Below are positions 25,460 to 38,100 of a DNA stretch of 64,000 nt, piece by piece. Within the stretch, counting starts at the first letter, position 1. Each line of letters opens with the position of its first letter. The position numbers and the translations under genes are program-made. This DNA comes from Gerris lacustris (lineage: Eukaryota > Arthropoda > Insecta > Hemiptera > Gerridae): positions 17,597,187 through 17,661,186 of the forward strand of contig OX578284.1 of the NCBI GenBank assembly GCA_951217055.1, written 5' to 3'. The notes beneath the pieces are model-generated. The model was not told where the DNA came from. It did not search any database and saw only the letters and a program-made list of their open reading frames with translations.

Positions 25460-26762
25460 AAGTAAGTAAGTAGTTATACAATGCATTTGATTAAGTTTCG
25501 AATCAACAAAAATTCCAATTTTTATTTGAACTATCGTTCATACCAATACTAAATAATAAGATCCAAATTAAATTTAGAAAAACTAAAATAGTAAAAGTAT
25601 GCTATGAAAAGGCAAATTTATATAAAATACTTATCAAATTAACAATAAATAAATCATAATTTCTGAATTCCACAACATAGAAGTTCAAAACAATTTCAGA
25701 ATACAAATAAAAAATAAAGGTATTTGTTTCTAATCTCTCTATAAATCAATAATCATGCTTACATATTTAGTCACATTAAAAAAAAATAGTGAGTAAAATA
25801 TCTGGAAACACTCCAGATACTTCCTTTGTAATTAATCGTAAATCAGGTCATTCGAAGCAATTAGTAATTTCTTTTATGATTCCAATACTGTAAATTTATT
25901 TTTATTTTACTTTTTAAAAAAAATAAAATAAAAATAAAGTAATACTAAAAAAAAAAAAAAATAAAGTGAGCAACATGAATAAACGAACAAAAACTAAAAA
26001 GAAAAAGGCGCCGCCTTTCAAAATGTCGATCTTATTAAAAATTTTAATATACGTATTTTTTTTTCTTTACCATTCAGCTTATTAGCGATTAAGCTGTTAA
26101 AGAATTTCAGTGCAAAACTGAAAAAACAAAAATTGAATTTTTGTCCAATATAAAATTTTAAGCAACACTTTTAAGTCTTCATATTTTTCTGTTTTGTACT
26201 TAAACGAATCTCATCAAACATACAAACACCCGGAGGAAAATAGAACTTTCTCAAGATTTGTTTTCTTCTGTCTGGACTGGTTGAAAACAAAAAAAAGAAC
26301 GTCCTGAAAAAAAAAAAAATAATGTAACAAATTATAGACAAAAAAGTATCAACAATTTTGGTTATAAATTAATTAAAAAAATAAAAACAAAGTTCTTGCA
26401 GATCCAATAACAATGTTAACGAATAATTGGACTTGACGAAAGCTGTCTAACACTTCTTATAGTTAACTTTGTCATATACATATGTTATAACTCTATCTAC
26501 TGATTTCCTAATGTTAGTTATTACCTAGTTTTATGTTTGTAAAGTTAATATATGCTGTGAAAGTATATCCAACCAGAGGGGAATCAAACTCTTCCTTTTT
26601 CTATCAGGTCACTAAAAACTAATGGAGGGAGAATACACAAAATTATTAGTGTTATTAGAATGCTAGAGCAAGAAACTCATAAAAATGGCTCTAAGATTAT
26701 AAAGGAATGCAAAAACAATGGCAATATTATTGCACAGAGAGTTTGTTCTGTAGAAACACTTT
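25460..26762. other. AT-rich intergenic DNA
   Basis: No gene or defined repeat is recognised. Confidence 0.4.
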
Positions 26763-26766
26763 TATA

Positions 26767-27839
26767 CAGGGTGACTGGCGATATATGTGGAAAAATGAAG
26801 AGGGTTGTTCTACGTCTTATGGGCTACAAAATCACTATATAAACCATGGGTCAATTCTTAACCGTTTTCCCTCAAGGTCAAATTTTATGATTTTTTTAAG
26901 ATTGCATACCTTTGCTCATAAAAACACTTTTTGCTCCAAAAGTATAAAAGCTGGAACAAAATTTTTGGTATCGTTGTAAAGCTGACAAAATGTGCAAGAA
27001 TAAAAGTGTAAATTTAATTTACATGCACTCAAATTACATGACAAAAAATGTATACAAATTTTATTTTTAAGAAAAAAATTGAAATTTCCTTTTTTTTGTG
27101 GTTCCATAACTTGATATAGAACCGAGCTTAAACTTTTCCGACTTCAGGAAAAAATTCCTAATTTACTAACGTTTTGATCAATATTAATATAATACCCTTT
27201 TTCATTCATTAGGCGGAATTTTTAGTAAACTTCGCTAAAAGTAAAAAAGAAACATGTTCATTGTTGACTTACAGGTGAGTAAATAAATAAAAGCATATAA
27301 AAAAGGCAAGAATGGTTTAGTATACTAATCTATATATGTCAATAATAACAACAATAAACATAGTTCTTTTTTTACTTTCAACTAAGTTTACTAAAATTTC
27401 CGCCTTATGAATGGGTGATAATATTAATATTGATCGAAATTTTAGTAAATTAGGAAGATTTTCCTGAAGTCCGAAAAGTTTAAGTCGGTTGTTTACCAAG
27501 TTATGGAACCACAATAAAAATGGAATTTTAATTTTTTTTCTTAAAAATAAAATTTGTATACATTTTTTGTCAAGTTATTTGAGTGCATGAAACTTAACAC
27601 ACTTTTATTCTTGGAAATTTTGTCAGCTTTACAACGATACCAAACATTTTGTTTCAGCTTTTATACTTTTGGAGCAATAAGTGTTTTTATGAGCAAAGGT
27701 ATGCAATCTTAAAAAAATCATAAAATTTGACCTGGCGGGAAAACGGTGCAGAATTGACCCATGGTTTATATAGCGGTTTTGCAGCCCATAAGACATAGAA
27801 CAACCTACTTCATTTTTTCATACATCGCCAGTCACCCTG
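26767..27839. mobile_element. Giant foldback element, about 1.07 kb, TATA-flanked
   Basis: The ends are CAGGGTGACTGGCGATATAT and its near-perfect inverse, with TATA on each side (26763-26766 and 27840-27843). The two arms, each about 500 bp (26767-27270 and 27320-27839), pair along almost their full length. Matching blocks include AACCATGGGTCAATTCTTAA, TTTGCTCATAAAAACACTTT and TTGGTATCGTTGTAAAGCTG. Only a small loop near 27270-27320 is unpaired. It has no coding capacity. The transposon class is not certain: a TA or TATA target is possible. Confidence 0.85.
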
Positions 27840-27848
27840 TATAGAGAA

Positions 27849-28427
27849 TAGTCCCCAGGCCACCATAAGAAGTGAGTCGCTGATTGATAAAGTTTTCTTA
27901 CCTTATGGAAACGCTTATTTATGCCGTGTCCACCGATGAATTGGGTATATGGCAACTGGGCGCTGGGCCATTTCTTTTTTGTTGACATGCCAAACTTGCC
28001 CTTGTGTGGGAACATTGAAAAGAGATAGATGACATTTTGATTTTCACATGATCGTTTAATTAAATTATTTAAAAAACAGTGGTACAGGTGGCCACCGATA
28101 CGAGTGGGCCGTTTTCTTTTCAACGTCCCTGCAGAGCGATATGATTGGGGCGGTGGACACCCCAACCGGCCCACTCTTATCGGTGGCCACCTTTACCACT
28201 GTTTTTTAATAATTTAATTAAACGATCCTGTGAAAATCAAAATTTTATCTATCTCTTTTCAATGTTCCCGCACAAGGGCAAGTTTGGCATGTCAACAAAA
28301 AGAAATGGCCCAGCGCCCAGTTGCCATATACCCAATTCATTGGTGGACACTGCATAAATAAGCGATTCCATAAGGTAAGAAAACTTTATCAATCAGCGTC
28401 TTACTTCTTATGGTGGCCTGTGGACTA
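27849..28427. mobile_element. Second giant foldback element, 579 bp
   Basis: The ends are TAGTCCCCAGGCCACCATAA and, inverted, TAGTCCACAGGCCACCATAA. Arms of about 250 bp pair closely, for example CAACTGGGCGCTGGGCCATT against AATGGCCCAGCGCCCAGTTG. The loop lies at about 28110-28165. It begins only 9 bp after the previous element. Possible 3-bp duplication GAA. Confidence 0.85.
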
Positions 28428-28626
28428 GAATCCGTGAGACTTAAAAAAAATGTTATACAGAGATTTTTATTATGCAGAAGCTCGGTATAAGGAAGTCCAA
28501 CTGTATATATTTCATTTAGAGTTTTTGGGCAGCAACTCCAAATAGACAACTAAAAATTCAATCAAAATTCGAGTGCGGCAGAATTTATGGTAACTGTATT
28601 ATATTGATGAGAAATAAGTGTATAAT

Positions 28627-28632
28627 TTTATT
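28627..28632 (-). promoter_or_regulatory. Candidate polyadenylation signal of the FAM117-like gene
   Basis: AATAAA on the minus strand, about 340 bp after the TAG at 28972-28974. A second candidate lies at 28466-28471. Confidence 0.4.
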
Positions 28633-28971
28633 GTAACAATCATCAAACAGGGCAGCAAGAACTTTTTTATAACAAAATTATTGATGATGAATACTTACAA
28701 AGAAAAAGAAGAAAATCTGAAGGTTTAGTTGATATAATTGTTGTTTTCTCTTTTTAAAATCGAACAAAAATTGTTTGGGTGGTTAAGTTCCGTTAAAATT
28801 TAATTTGGAAAAGAATATATGTATAAATAAATAAGTGGTTTTGTTTTTGTGGGTGGTATTGTAAATAGTATATAAAATACAGAATGTAATATAAATATGA
28901 TTTGTTTTTGATAAAAGGGAAAGAGGTGGTAATGAACTGGAAGGTAAGTGTGTGGTGTGTTTACAGTGAGG

Positions 28972-29113
28972 CTATTGAGTGGACGTAGTTTCCTGTGTTT
29001 GAAGTGGCATGGATCGGAGGGGTTGGAAAGCTGATCCGAGACTTGGTTTTAACTGGAAATTCATACTCGGCTTCAACGGATAGTCTATTTCACTTAAGTC
29101 GACCATTCCCTTC
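28972..29113 (-). CDS. FAM117-like gene, coding exon 8 with stop
   Basis: Residues 313-359 and TAG at 28972-28974. Acceptor TTGTTTCAG|GAAGG. Carries MNFQLKPSLGSAFQPL, like the C-terminal GSAF block of the family, and ends ETTSTQ. Confidence 0.9.
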
Positions 29114-32100
29114 CTGAAACAAAATATTTAAATTTTAGCACACATTAGAGCCTATTAAATAGAATAATGTAATAATAAATTAATTAACTAGTTTTATAAA
29201 GTTTTTAAAAAATGCTACTTTACGATTGTGGTCTGAGGCAGAAGTGTTGTCTGAAATCCCTAAAATTAATAAAATTTAATATTGTATGGTTACAACAATT
29301 TTAGTAAAAAAAAGGTTTAATAACAATAACAACTATATATTAAATAATTAAATATTTTAAGAAAATAAACTAAATCAGCAATAGCTGGGGTAACGTTTTA
29401 AAGCTTTTGAGTTCTGTTTTAATATTAATACCTAAATTATACATAATATTAATTAAATTATTGTGACAGAGGTACTGTAAGTGTTCATATTATAACCAGA
29501 CAAAATAAGCAACCTTTATTGTTGAGTATTATTTATTTATTTTTTTAACCTGTCCGTAATAATAAGGTTCTGTCATATAATATTCACTATTGGATTATAA
29601 TACCACATCAGCTTGCTCTAGCAATTGAAAATGGAAAAAACAACTTATGTTAGTTAGCTCTCTAAATTCTTTCTCCAACTATTATTTAAAAATTTATATT
29701 TCTCAGTAGCTTCAGGAAAGCAGTTGAATTAAATTAAAATATTTTTATTAAAAAAATAATAAGTTATTTTCTAACCGATTTATATCAGTTTCTATGAACT
29801 TAAGATTGACACGTTCGCAGCCATCTGGTGGTTCTCTAGCTAAAAACCTATTGATCCTTGGGGATGCTCCTGAACCTCTAGCTTCGTGTTCTGGAGATGA
29901 ATCTTCACTACCTCCTGCAAAAAATAACAGTGAATACTATTAGGAAAGAAGCAAGCCTATCAAGACTAAGATTGAACAAGAATTAGGCCATCCGGCCACC
30001 AGAAGTGGAGCATAGTTGAGCGGACTCCACTTGTGAAATAGGACCCCATTGTTTTGAATAGTAGGGGGGTGGGCACCGGATGCAAAGAGCTCAACTTGCT
30101 CTGCTCCGCTCCTGGCGGCAGCCCGGTTTTAGTGTTTGCACTAAATGTTATCCACCTCTTACCAAATAGGGAATTAGTTGCCTAAAGCTGGAGTTAACGG
30201 CCACTGTACAACTGTTGTACACATTGTACAACAGGTGTTAATATTTATGGGCTGGTCTTCATACCAAATTCTATGTATGACATAAATGTAAACTTCCTCG
30301 GAAAATTTGTGTGAAAGTGTTGATATTCAAATTTTTAAGTTTTTGGTAGTTTTCATACTAAGGAAAGATTAAATTTTACTTTAATCAAATTATAATTATC
30401 AATAACTATGGGAGACATACAGAGGCCCCATAGTTATTGATAATTATAATTTGATTTAAAGTAAAATTTAATCTTTCCGTAGTATGAAAACTACCAAAAA
30501 CTTAAAAATTTGAATTTCTAATAGATTGTACTAGGTACAGGTACTTTATAATTATAAGCGTTAATTCTCGGTCTAGTTCTATTGCTGTGAATATTTGGCT
30601 CTCTAGATTTGTAGAATAAGATTGAAAGCTTGGATTCAGGGAATTTGTATCGGTGGGGTCTATTTTTCTCTGTATGTCTCCCGTAGTTATTGATGATTAT
30701 AATTTGATTTAAAGTGTTGATATTTATTGCAGCCAATTTTTTGTTTTATTTTTGTTTGGCTTTTTCTGAACACGCAGCTATAACTATTGTACACAAAATA
30801 ATTTGTTTAGTTTCCACCAACATTTAGTAAATCTGCATAAAAAATCCATGATGACCCGAAAATCCATGACAGCTAAACTATTTGTTATCAAACCTATTTT
30901 TAGTTGTAAGACTTGGCTGTATCAACATGTGTAAAGAGTTGAAAAATTTAAGTATAATTTTATTTACCCTGTGAATCGCTAGGGGGCCTAGATATGTTGT
31001 TAACCATTGGAGAACCTGATTCTCGAGACGGTGGTCCTGCAACAAAAATTAAAAAATAAATAAATGCCTTAAAACAATTATAAACCTTCTAGCCACAAGC
31101 ATTCAAAAAAGAATGTAAAGAATTTAAACATTCTTAAATTATTGGGTATTTTTTTAAATTATTAGTAAAAACTAAACAAATAATATATTCAGTTCTTTTT
31201 AGAAACAATTTAACTAAATGCTTACACTTAGCGTTGGGAACCAATTGATTGAAAACAGTCGACTAAACGGTCGTTTTAAAATATTCATTCATTCGGTTGT
31301 ATTTATTTATTTATTTACATGCGGTTACAACTTTAGAGTAGTATCACAATAGTCAGTACAAATACAAACATAAAGTAAAAATATATTAAATAAGTAATAA
31401 AAATAATAATAATAAATATAATTTACAAATTATCATTAAGAAATTCAGTTAAATTATAATATGCCTTCTTAGTTAAACTCGTTTTAATACATTTCTTAAA
31501 AGCTTTTAGGGGGAGCTCAGCTATTGTGGAAGGTAATTTATTGAAACATCTTATGCCATTTATAACCGGAGATTGATATGACTTGTGAAGCCTACACATA
31601 GGAACATTAATATTAGTGGTAATTCTAGTTTGATAGTTATGACTTTTGTCATTATTAAACTGTCCATTGTCATAATTAATTTTAGTAAACAATAACACAG
31701 AGTAAATATAGGCAGAATAAAAAATTAAAATTCCATTATCTTGAAAAAATTGTTTACAACTAGCATCATGTTTAAGCTTATTAATTATACGCATTGCTTT
31801 TTTCTGCAACAAAAAAATACTATTCGCAGAAGGGGCAGCTCCCCATTCTTTAATACCATAGAGCATTCTTGAGTGAAAGTGTGCGTGGTACGCAAGTTTA
31901 ATAGTTTTTTTGTCCAGAGTGGAAGCAAGTTTATGAAGCATATACAGGACAGGTGACAGCCTACTACTGAGCTGGTTCACATGAACCTTCCAATTAAGAG
32001 TGCTGTCAATTGACATTCCAAGTATTTTTATTGATGAAGGATTTACTGAATTATGATGTTTAAGAGAACATCTTAAAATTTGATTTTTTGATTCGTTCAA

Positions 32101-35100
32101 AGTTAATTTATTAACGACAAACCAATCTTTAGCATCTTTTACAATGGCATCAATTATTAGTTCAGCTTCATCACAGTCCTTTCCTCTTATAACATACGTA
32201 GAATCATCCGCAAATCTCGGACTCAAAGCACCATATTCGGGGAGATCATTAATATAAATTATAAACAACAGGGGCCCAAGTACTGAGCCTTGAGGCACCC
32301 CGTGCTTTGAAAGCTCAGTAGAGCTTGTCTCTCCATGAAATATAGTGACCTGAGACCTTGATTTGAGGTATGATTCTATTAGAGCTAAAGGAGTTCCTCT
32401 TATTCCGTAGTGATACAGTTTTTTTAATAAAATATCATGGCTAACACAATCGAAGGCCTTGCTTAGGTCACAAGAGAGCGTGATGACATCTTCCTTAAAT
32501 TAAAATGCATTATAAATGAAATTTGTAATAGCATTAATAGCATCCTGGGTTGACAGTCCTTCTCTAAATCCAAATTGATTGTTGTTAAACATTTTGCATT
32601 TATTAAAAAATTTCACCATGCGTGATTTTATGACTTTTTCAAAAATGTTTCCTATAACTGGTGTTAGAGAGATCGGTCGATAATTATTAGCTTCATCCGG
32701 ATTGGCTTTCTTTAAAATAGGTACGACCTTACTAAGCTTTAGGATTTGTGGAAAATGCCCATGCATAAGAGAACTATTAATAAGACCACTAAGTGGATTT
32801 TTAATAACATCACATAGTTGCTTTAATAACTGATTATTGAGAAGATAAATGTCATTTGCTTTAGATTTCTTAATGTTGTGGATAACTAGTTTTCATTCGA
32901 CTGATATCAGTCTATAGTTTGGAGTTGTATTAGTTGTAATTCGGACGTGTGTATAACGAGATAACGAGTGTCATGCGCCTTCTCATCCCCTCTGAGCCCT
33001 TCACCGTCGTTCCTTTCCCCTACCCAAAACCAAAAAACATCCGAATGAAACATTCGAATGAAAAATTCGACTGGATTCAGTCTAAGTCGATATTTTTTCA
33101 TTCGAATGAAAACATGTCGTAGCAGGCTGTAGTTTGGGACGAGATAACGAGTGTCAAGCGCCTTCTCACTCTCACCCCCCCTCAGCTCTGAGGCCTTTAC
33201 GGCCTCCACCATACTACTCCTATATAAAAAAAACCATTCGATTGAAACATTCGACTTGCGGGTTCAGTCTCGGTCTATATCTTTATTCGCATATCCTATA
33301 CCTGCTATGAGACTGTTTTCAGTCGATTGAATTCAATCGACTGTTTTTTCCCGAATCGACTTATTCATTCGGTTGTTTTTTCTAGTCGGTTGTCCCAATG
33401 CTATCAAATCCCATAGCATTTGAGTGGCTGGTAGCATTAAAGTGGTTGGTGGCCACCTTTATCCACTCTGCTAAGCCTGCAGAGCTTGGGCAGATATAAC
33501 CCCTGCTTTATCTAAATTTCACATTTTCCTTATTATTTTGAACATTTTATTTCCTCAATTACATTCTGCAAAGCCCAGAAGTAAAATGTTCCAGTAGGTG
33601 TTCAATTGGGAGAAATCATTTTTAAACTAGGCATCGAGTGGCTCTTTCATTGATGTGTGCGTAATACAATAAATATTGAATATTACATGATAATAGTTAG
33701 TCATAAAGAGTTAATAGTTAAAGAGGATGATAGCCTTAAAGAGCCACGTAGTGAGGGAACATGACTATTCCTTAACCCTCACGTAATGGCCTACTCAATA
33801 ATAAAATCTATCACTTCATTGCTCAAAAACTTCTGCTTGTATTAGGTTGAAATTTTACTTGCATGTTTCAAGACATTAGATAATTTAAAAAAAGTTTTAT
33901 TAAAATCAATATGTTAGAATGTAAGATATTGGAGAAAACGTTTTCTCTATTTTAAACGTTTAGGTCTGCTTTAATAATTTTAGTGATCATTAACACTTCA
34001 TACAACAGTTGTTTTTACAGTCACTGTTGTTTTTACTAATAAATTGTATTTGTAAAAAATGTTTGTCTCATCCAATAGATGAAATTAGAATTCTTTCCAA
34101 TCCTAAAATTCCAATTTAAAAAGGTTTGCGGGTAAGTTGCAAATGCTTGGGCGGATAACGTTGTCCAACAAATTCATCCTGAGTATTGGTAAAATGAACA
34201 TGTGTACCAAATTTCACCAAAATCGGTCAACTTTTACTCAAGTTATCGTCACATATTCTGACACACAGACATGTTATGTGGTTTGTTGAATGTATGGAGC
34301 TCACTTCAATAATTTATACAACAAACAGGGCCCTCAATCATGTTCCTACATCAGTAAGTTTATTTTTACCTGATGAATGGCTACTGTAAGCAGGAGTCTG
34401 TGTATTTACACTTCTAGTTTGTCTTAATAATTCTGCCAGTGGTGCTCTATGTCCTTCAGGTGTCGACAGAAGACTACCCTATAGACAAAAATAAAGACAA
34501 TTATTTTAATTGGAGAATAAGTAATAGCTAAAAAAGCACTGATAAGGACCAATTTGATTCTTGCAAATGGCGTTAAGGCAAAGGTCAAAAAGAGGTTTAT
34601 ATTAGGATTTAGAAAAGAATAAACTTGATGAGAGAGGAAACTCCTAAATGGAGCCTAAGTGATCAAGTTTTAATGATGTATCAAGTACAGTATTGGTTCG
34701 AATATAAGACACACTTTTTTGCGTTTTTGCTTCACAAAAATCGGTGTGCGTCTTATATTCGGGGGCATCTTATATTCAAAGCAATACGGTAATACAATTT
34801 ATTACAGATTGAGCTACAGATGTTTTATGCTCCATCAATAGATAAAACAACAGAGCTGCAGTTTCAGATTTTTTTAAAAAATGTATTAATAGATTCTATT
34901 TGACATATTTAGTATTGAAGAGATTGCCGTCTGTCTAATAATCATCTGGGCTATGTTGGTGGTTTATCGGCTAGCTAAGAGAAAATGAACAAAACAAATA
35001 CCTTCTTTTCAAGGCCTAAAGATGAAGAAGATCGGAGAACAAGTTTCTCTATTTCCTGGTTAAGGCCCTCGACTGAGCTTCTTAACCTGTGCCTATGAGT

Positions 35101-38100
35101 TACTTCGCCAGCTAAAGGAGAACCTACCCGTCCTGTTGGCACCCCACTCCAACCTCGAACTCTGTTAAAAAATATTACAATTAATATTTAAAATTAAGAA
35201 CAAAAATAATAAATAGAAGATTTAAAGTTAAGGAACAAAAACGGAACTTCACACACACTTGTTGTTAACCCATATTATTAATAATTAAAAGTTAGGGTTT
35301 CCATTCATACAAAATCGTATTACACTCTTCTTTAACTCTCAAATAGTCCTCATATGCTAGCAATACTTAAAAGCTAAGAATTTATTTTGTATTAACAAAA
35401 TTCGCAAAATATCAGAAAATGTTCCGATTGCGCAATTATACCCCCTTATAAGAGAAACATTTCCACTGAATTTGGTTTTGTTCTCTGCCACCATTTGGAA
35501 AATATTTAACATTTGAAACTTAAAAGCTAAATAATTTCAGAACTATGGCAATATCCACAAATAAATTATTGATAGAAACTGTTTGACACACAAGACAAAA
35601 TGCAACATGTCGCTGAAGCTACATAATTTTCGACGTCCTCCATTGCCCGAGGTAAAATGGGAAATAAGTAAAGCGATAATGTTAACACTCTCTGCCTTTG
35701 ATGATGCCACAGAAGTATTTTGGGGAGTAAATACAGCAGAGCGAGGAGTAGTGGCAGTGGCTGAATGTAAACACTCATTGATGATGCCATAGAAGTATTT
35801 TGGGGAGTAAATACAGCAGCGCGACGAGTAGTGGCAGTGGCTGAATGTAAACACTTACTACCTTTGATGATGCCACAAAAGTATTTTAGGGAGTAAATAC
35901 AGCAGAGCGAGGAGTAGTGGCAGTGGCTGAATGTAAACACTCATTGATGATGCCATAGAAGTATTTTGGGGAGTAAATACAGCAGCGTGAGGAGTAGTGG
36001 CAGTGGCTGAATGTAAACACTCATTGATGATGCCACAGAAGCATTTTGGGGAGTAAATACAGCAGCGTGAGGAGTAGTGGCAGTGGCTGAATGTAAACGA
36101 GGCATTAGATTATTTTTGTATTAAGATAGCTACAGTCAAAATAATAATTTAATAAGGAAAATAAAAAATATAGGGTCACAACATACCTGTGCTTTATATA
36201 TTTTTCAAACTTATCTTCATTACTCTGATCTAACCTATTCATTTTTTTTACTTCTCCAAGCCAATCATCAGTCTGAAAAAAAATAATAATACAAAATTAC
36301 AGTATAATTAAAATAGAAGTCAAAGGTAAAAATAGAAGAAATTAAATTAAAATCCAATTAAAAGTATAAAAGATTCTGTTGTAAAATGAGAATATTAAAT
36401 AATCAGGAAACTCAATTTAACAAATAATAACAATTAAAAAATAATAATAGCTTCAAAGCAACAGAGAACCATAAACCTTTTTATTTCATTTTAAGATTTC
36501 CCAGTAAGTTAAATTAATGAAAACATAATTTTAATTAAAGTATGACCTTTGCACAAAGAGGATAAAATACTGAAAATTATTTAAAAACTCTCTTAAGTAA
36601 CATATAAAATTAAAATTCATGAAGATATAAATAAAATGCATAAAACAATGTATTTCCTACAATAAACACATATATATTTTATTAATAAGGTCGAAATTAA
36701 CACACCAAGGGATTTAAATTAAAATTATTATTACAGAGAAAAACTAAGTGAAAAGCACCCTCACTGCAAAAATTCAAAATTTATGCACACACAATTTTTT
36801 TCTCTGATATATTTTACTGTGGTGAATTTGTTATAAAAATTTAATTAGCTACAACAAATGTATAATATTAATTTAAAAGAGAGGATATTACTTTTAAAAT
36901 AATTTTTTGAAATGATAAAAAAAAGGATCCCCTTATGCAATATTTGCTTCCTTGAGGCATTTTCAGTCCCGTATTTGCCTCGAGAGAGGGTGAAATATTG
37001 CACAAGGAGGTAACATGTTCTTTATTAATACCCTATAGACCAGGGGTGGGCATTCATGAGGTCAATGAAAAAACACTTTATTAAATAATAAATTCCAATT
37101 TATTAACATTTTATTTTTTAAAAATAGATAAATTTTAAATTTATTAGGACTCTTTTATCTAATATTATCTTCATTAAATATATGGATCATTTTCATTTTT
37201 GTATAATATTATGTATTAATGGCTAACATTTGTACGACTCCTCCTCTACGCTCGGGAAACCCTGTAGAGGAGAATAGCAGCAAACTAATTTCATATAAAA
37301 TTATGTACTTATATTTATGTATAATATTGTAAATAATTATTAAATAATAAAGAATGTTGTTAAAAAAAAAAAAAAAAAAAAATGAGAGCCCCATTCCAGA
37401 ATTTCATGTATTATAGAGCTACACTATAATTACATAGTATTAAATTCAGAAATGAAAATTTAATATAATATATTTGGATATTCTACACAAGTCTTAAGTG
37501 CTATGTAAAGTACACATAAATGAAAATACTATTAAGAGAGAGACAATGTAAGTAATTATTTTTTAAAAAATGTATAAATTAAAATAAAATAAACTTTTGA
37601 GCGAAGAACTTTGGTAAACTCTTGGAAATATTACACAAAATTTGTTAAATAAGCCTGCAGTAATTCTGTGCGATCATTATTAGTCAACTGAGAACGATAC
37701 TTTGACTTCATGAACTTTATTGTGGAGTACAAAGATTCATAGCAATATGTTGTACCGAAAAAAATGAAATTAGACTGCAAAGAGCCTAAGTCTGAACATT
37801 TTGGCACGAGTTACTTAAATTTAACTGTAGAAGTAGATTTGTGTAGTATTTGCAATGCCTCTTTCACCTCTAATAACTCAAATTTCTTAGCCAATTTTTC
37901 AACAACTATTTTTTCAGAAATCGGAAATCTATTTTCAATAATATCCAAAAAAATAAATTCAATACTATTTGTGTCTCTATCATGTTAAAAATCAATTTTA
38001 AACAGTAATAATTTCAAGATAAAAAGAACTTTTTATATACTACGTTTTTAAATTTTTTGTTGAATCGTATGTAATGTTGATGATAATATAATATATAATG

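Larger units (their letters stand above)
31229..33403. mobile_element. hAT MITE (family T), split by a LINE (intron 5)
   Basis: The outer parts (31229-31300 and about 32875-33403) align with the uninterrupted element at 60527-61149, starting TAGCGTTGGGAACCAAT and ending TCGGTTGTCCCAATGCTA. The LINE at 31301-32874 sits inside. No matching 8-bp duplication is seen at this copy (CTTACACT against TCAAATCC), so its edges have mutated or rearranged. Confidence 0.85.

Noticed and set aside
32907..33212. 101-codon reverse frame, and its counterpart at 60716-60955
   Set aside because: Both lie inside copies of the family T hAT MITE and come from its repeat structure.
33630..33790. Possible MITE with TGGCTCTTT and AAAGAGCCA
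   Set aside because: Only about 9 bp of inverted match and no target duplication.
34125..34320. Sequence with ACCAAATTTCACCAAAATCGG and ACACACAGACATG
   Set aside because: It has the style of non-LTR element tails in insects, but no ends, copies or coding region are seen here.
35543..35940. Overlapping reverse frames with repeated HSATATT-like peptides
   Set aside because: By-product of the 80-bp minisatellite; intronic.
37209..37394. 61-codon reverse frame with a phenylalanine run
   Set aside because: Produced by an 18-base A run inside the hAT relic.
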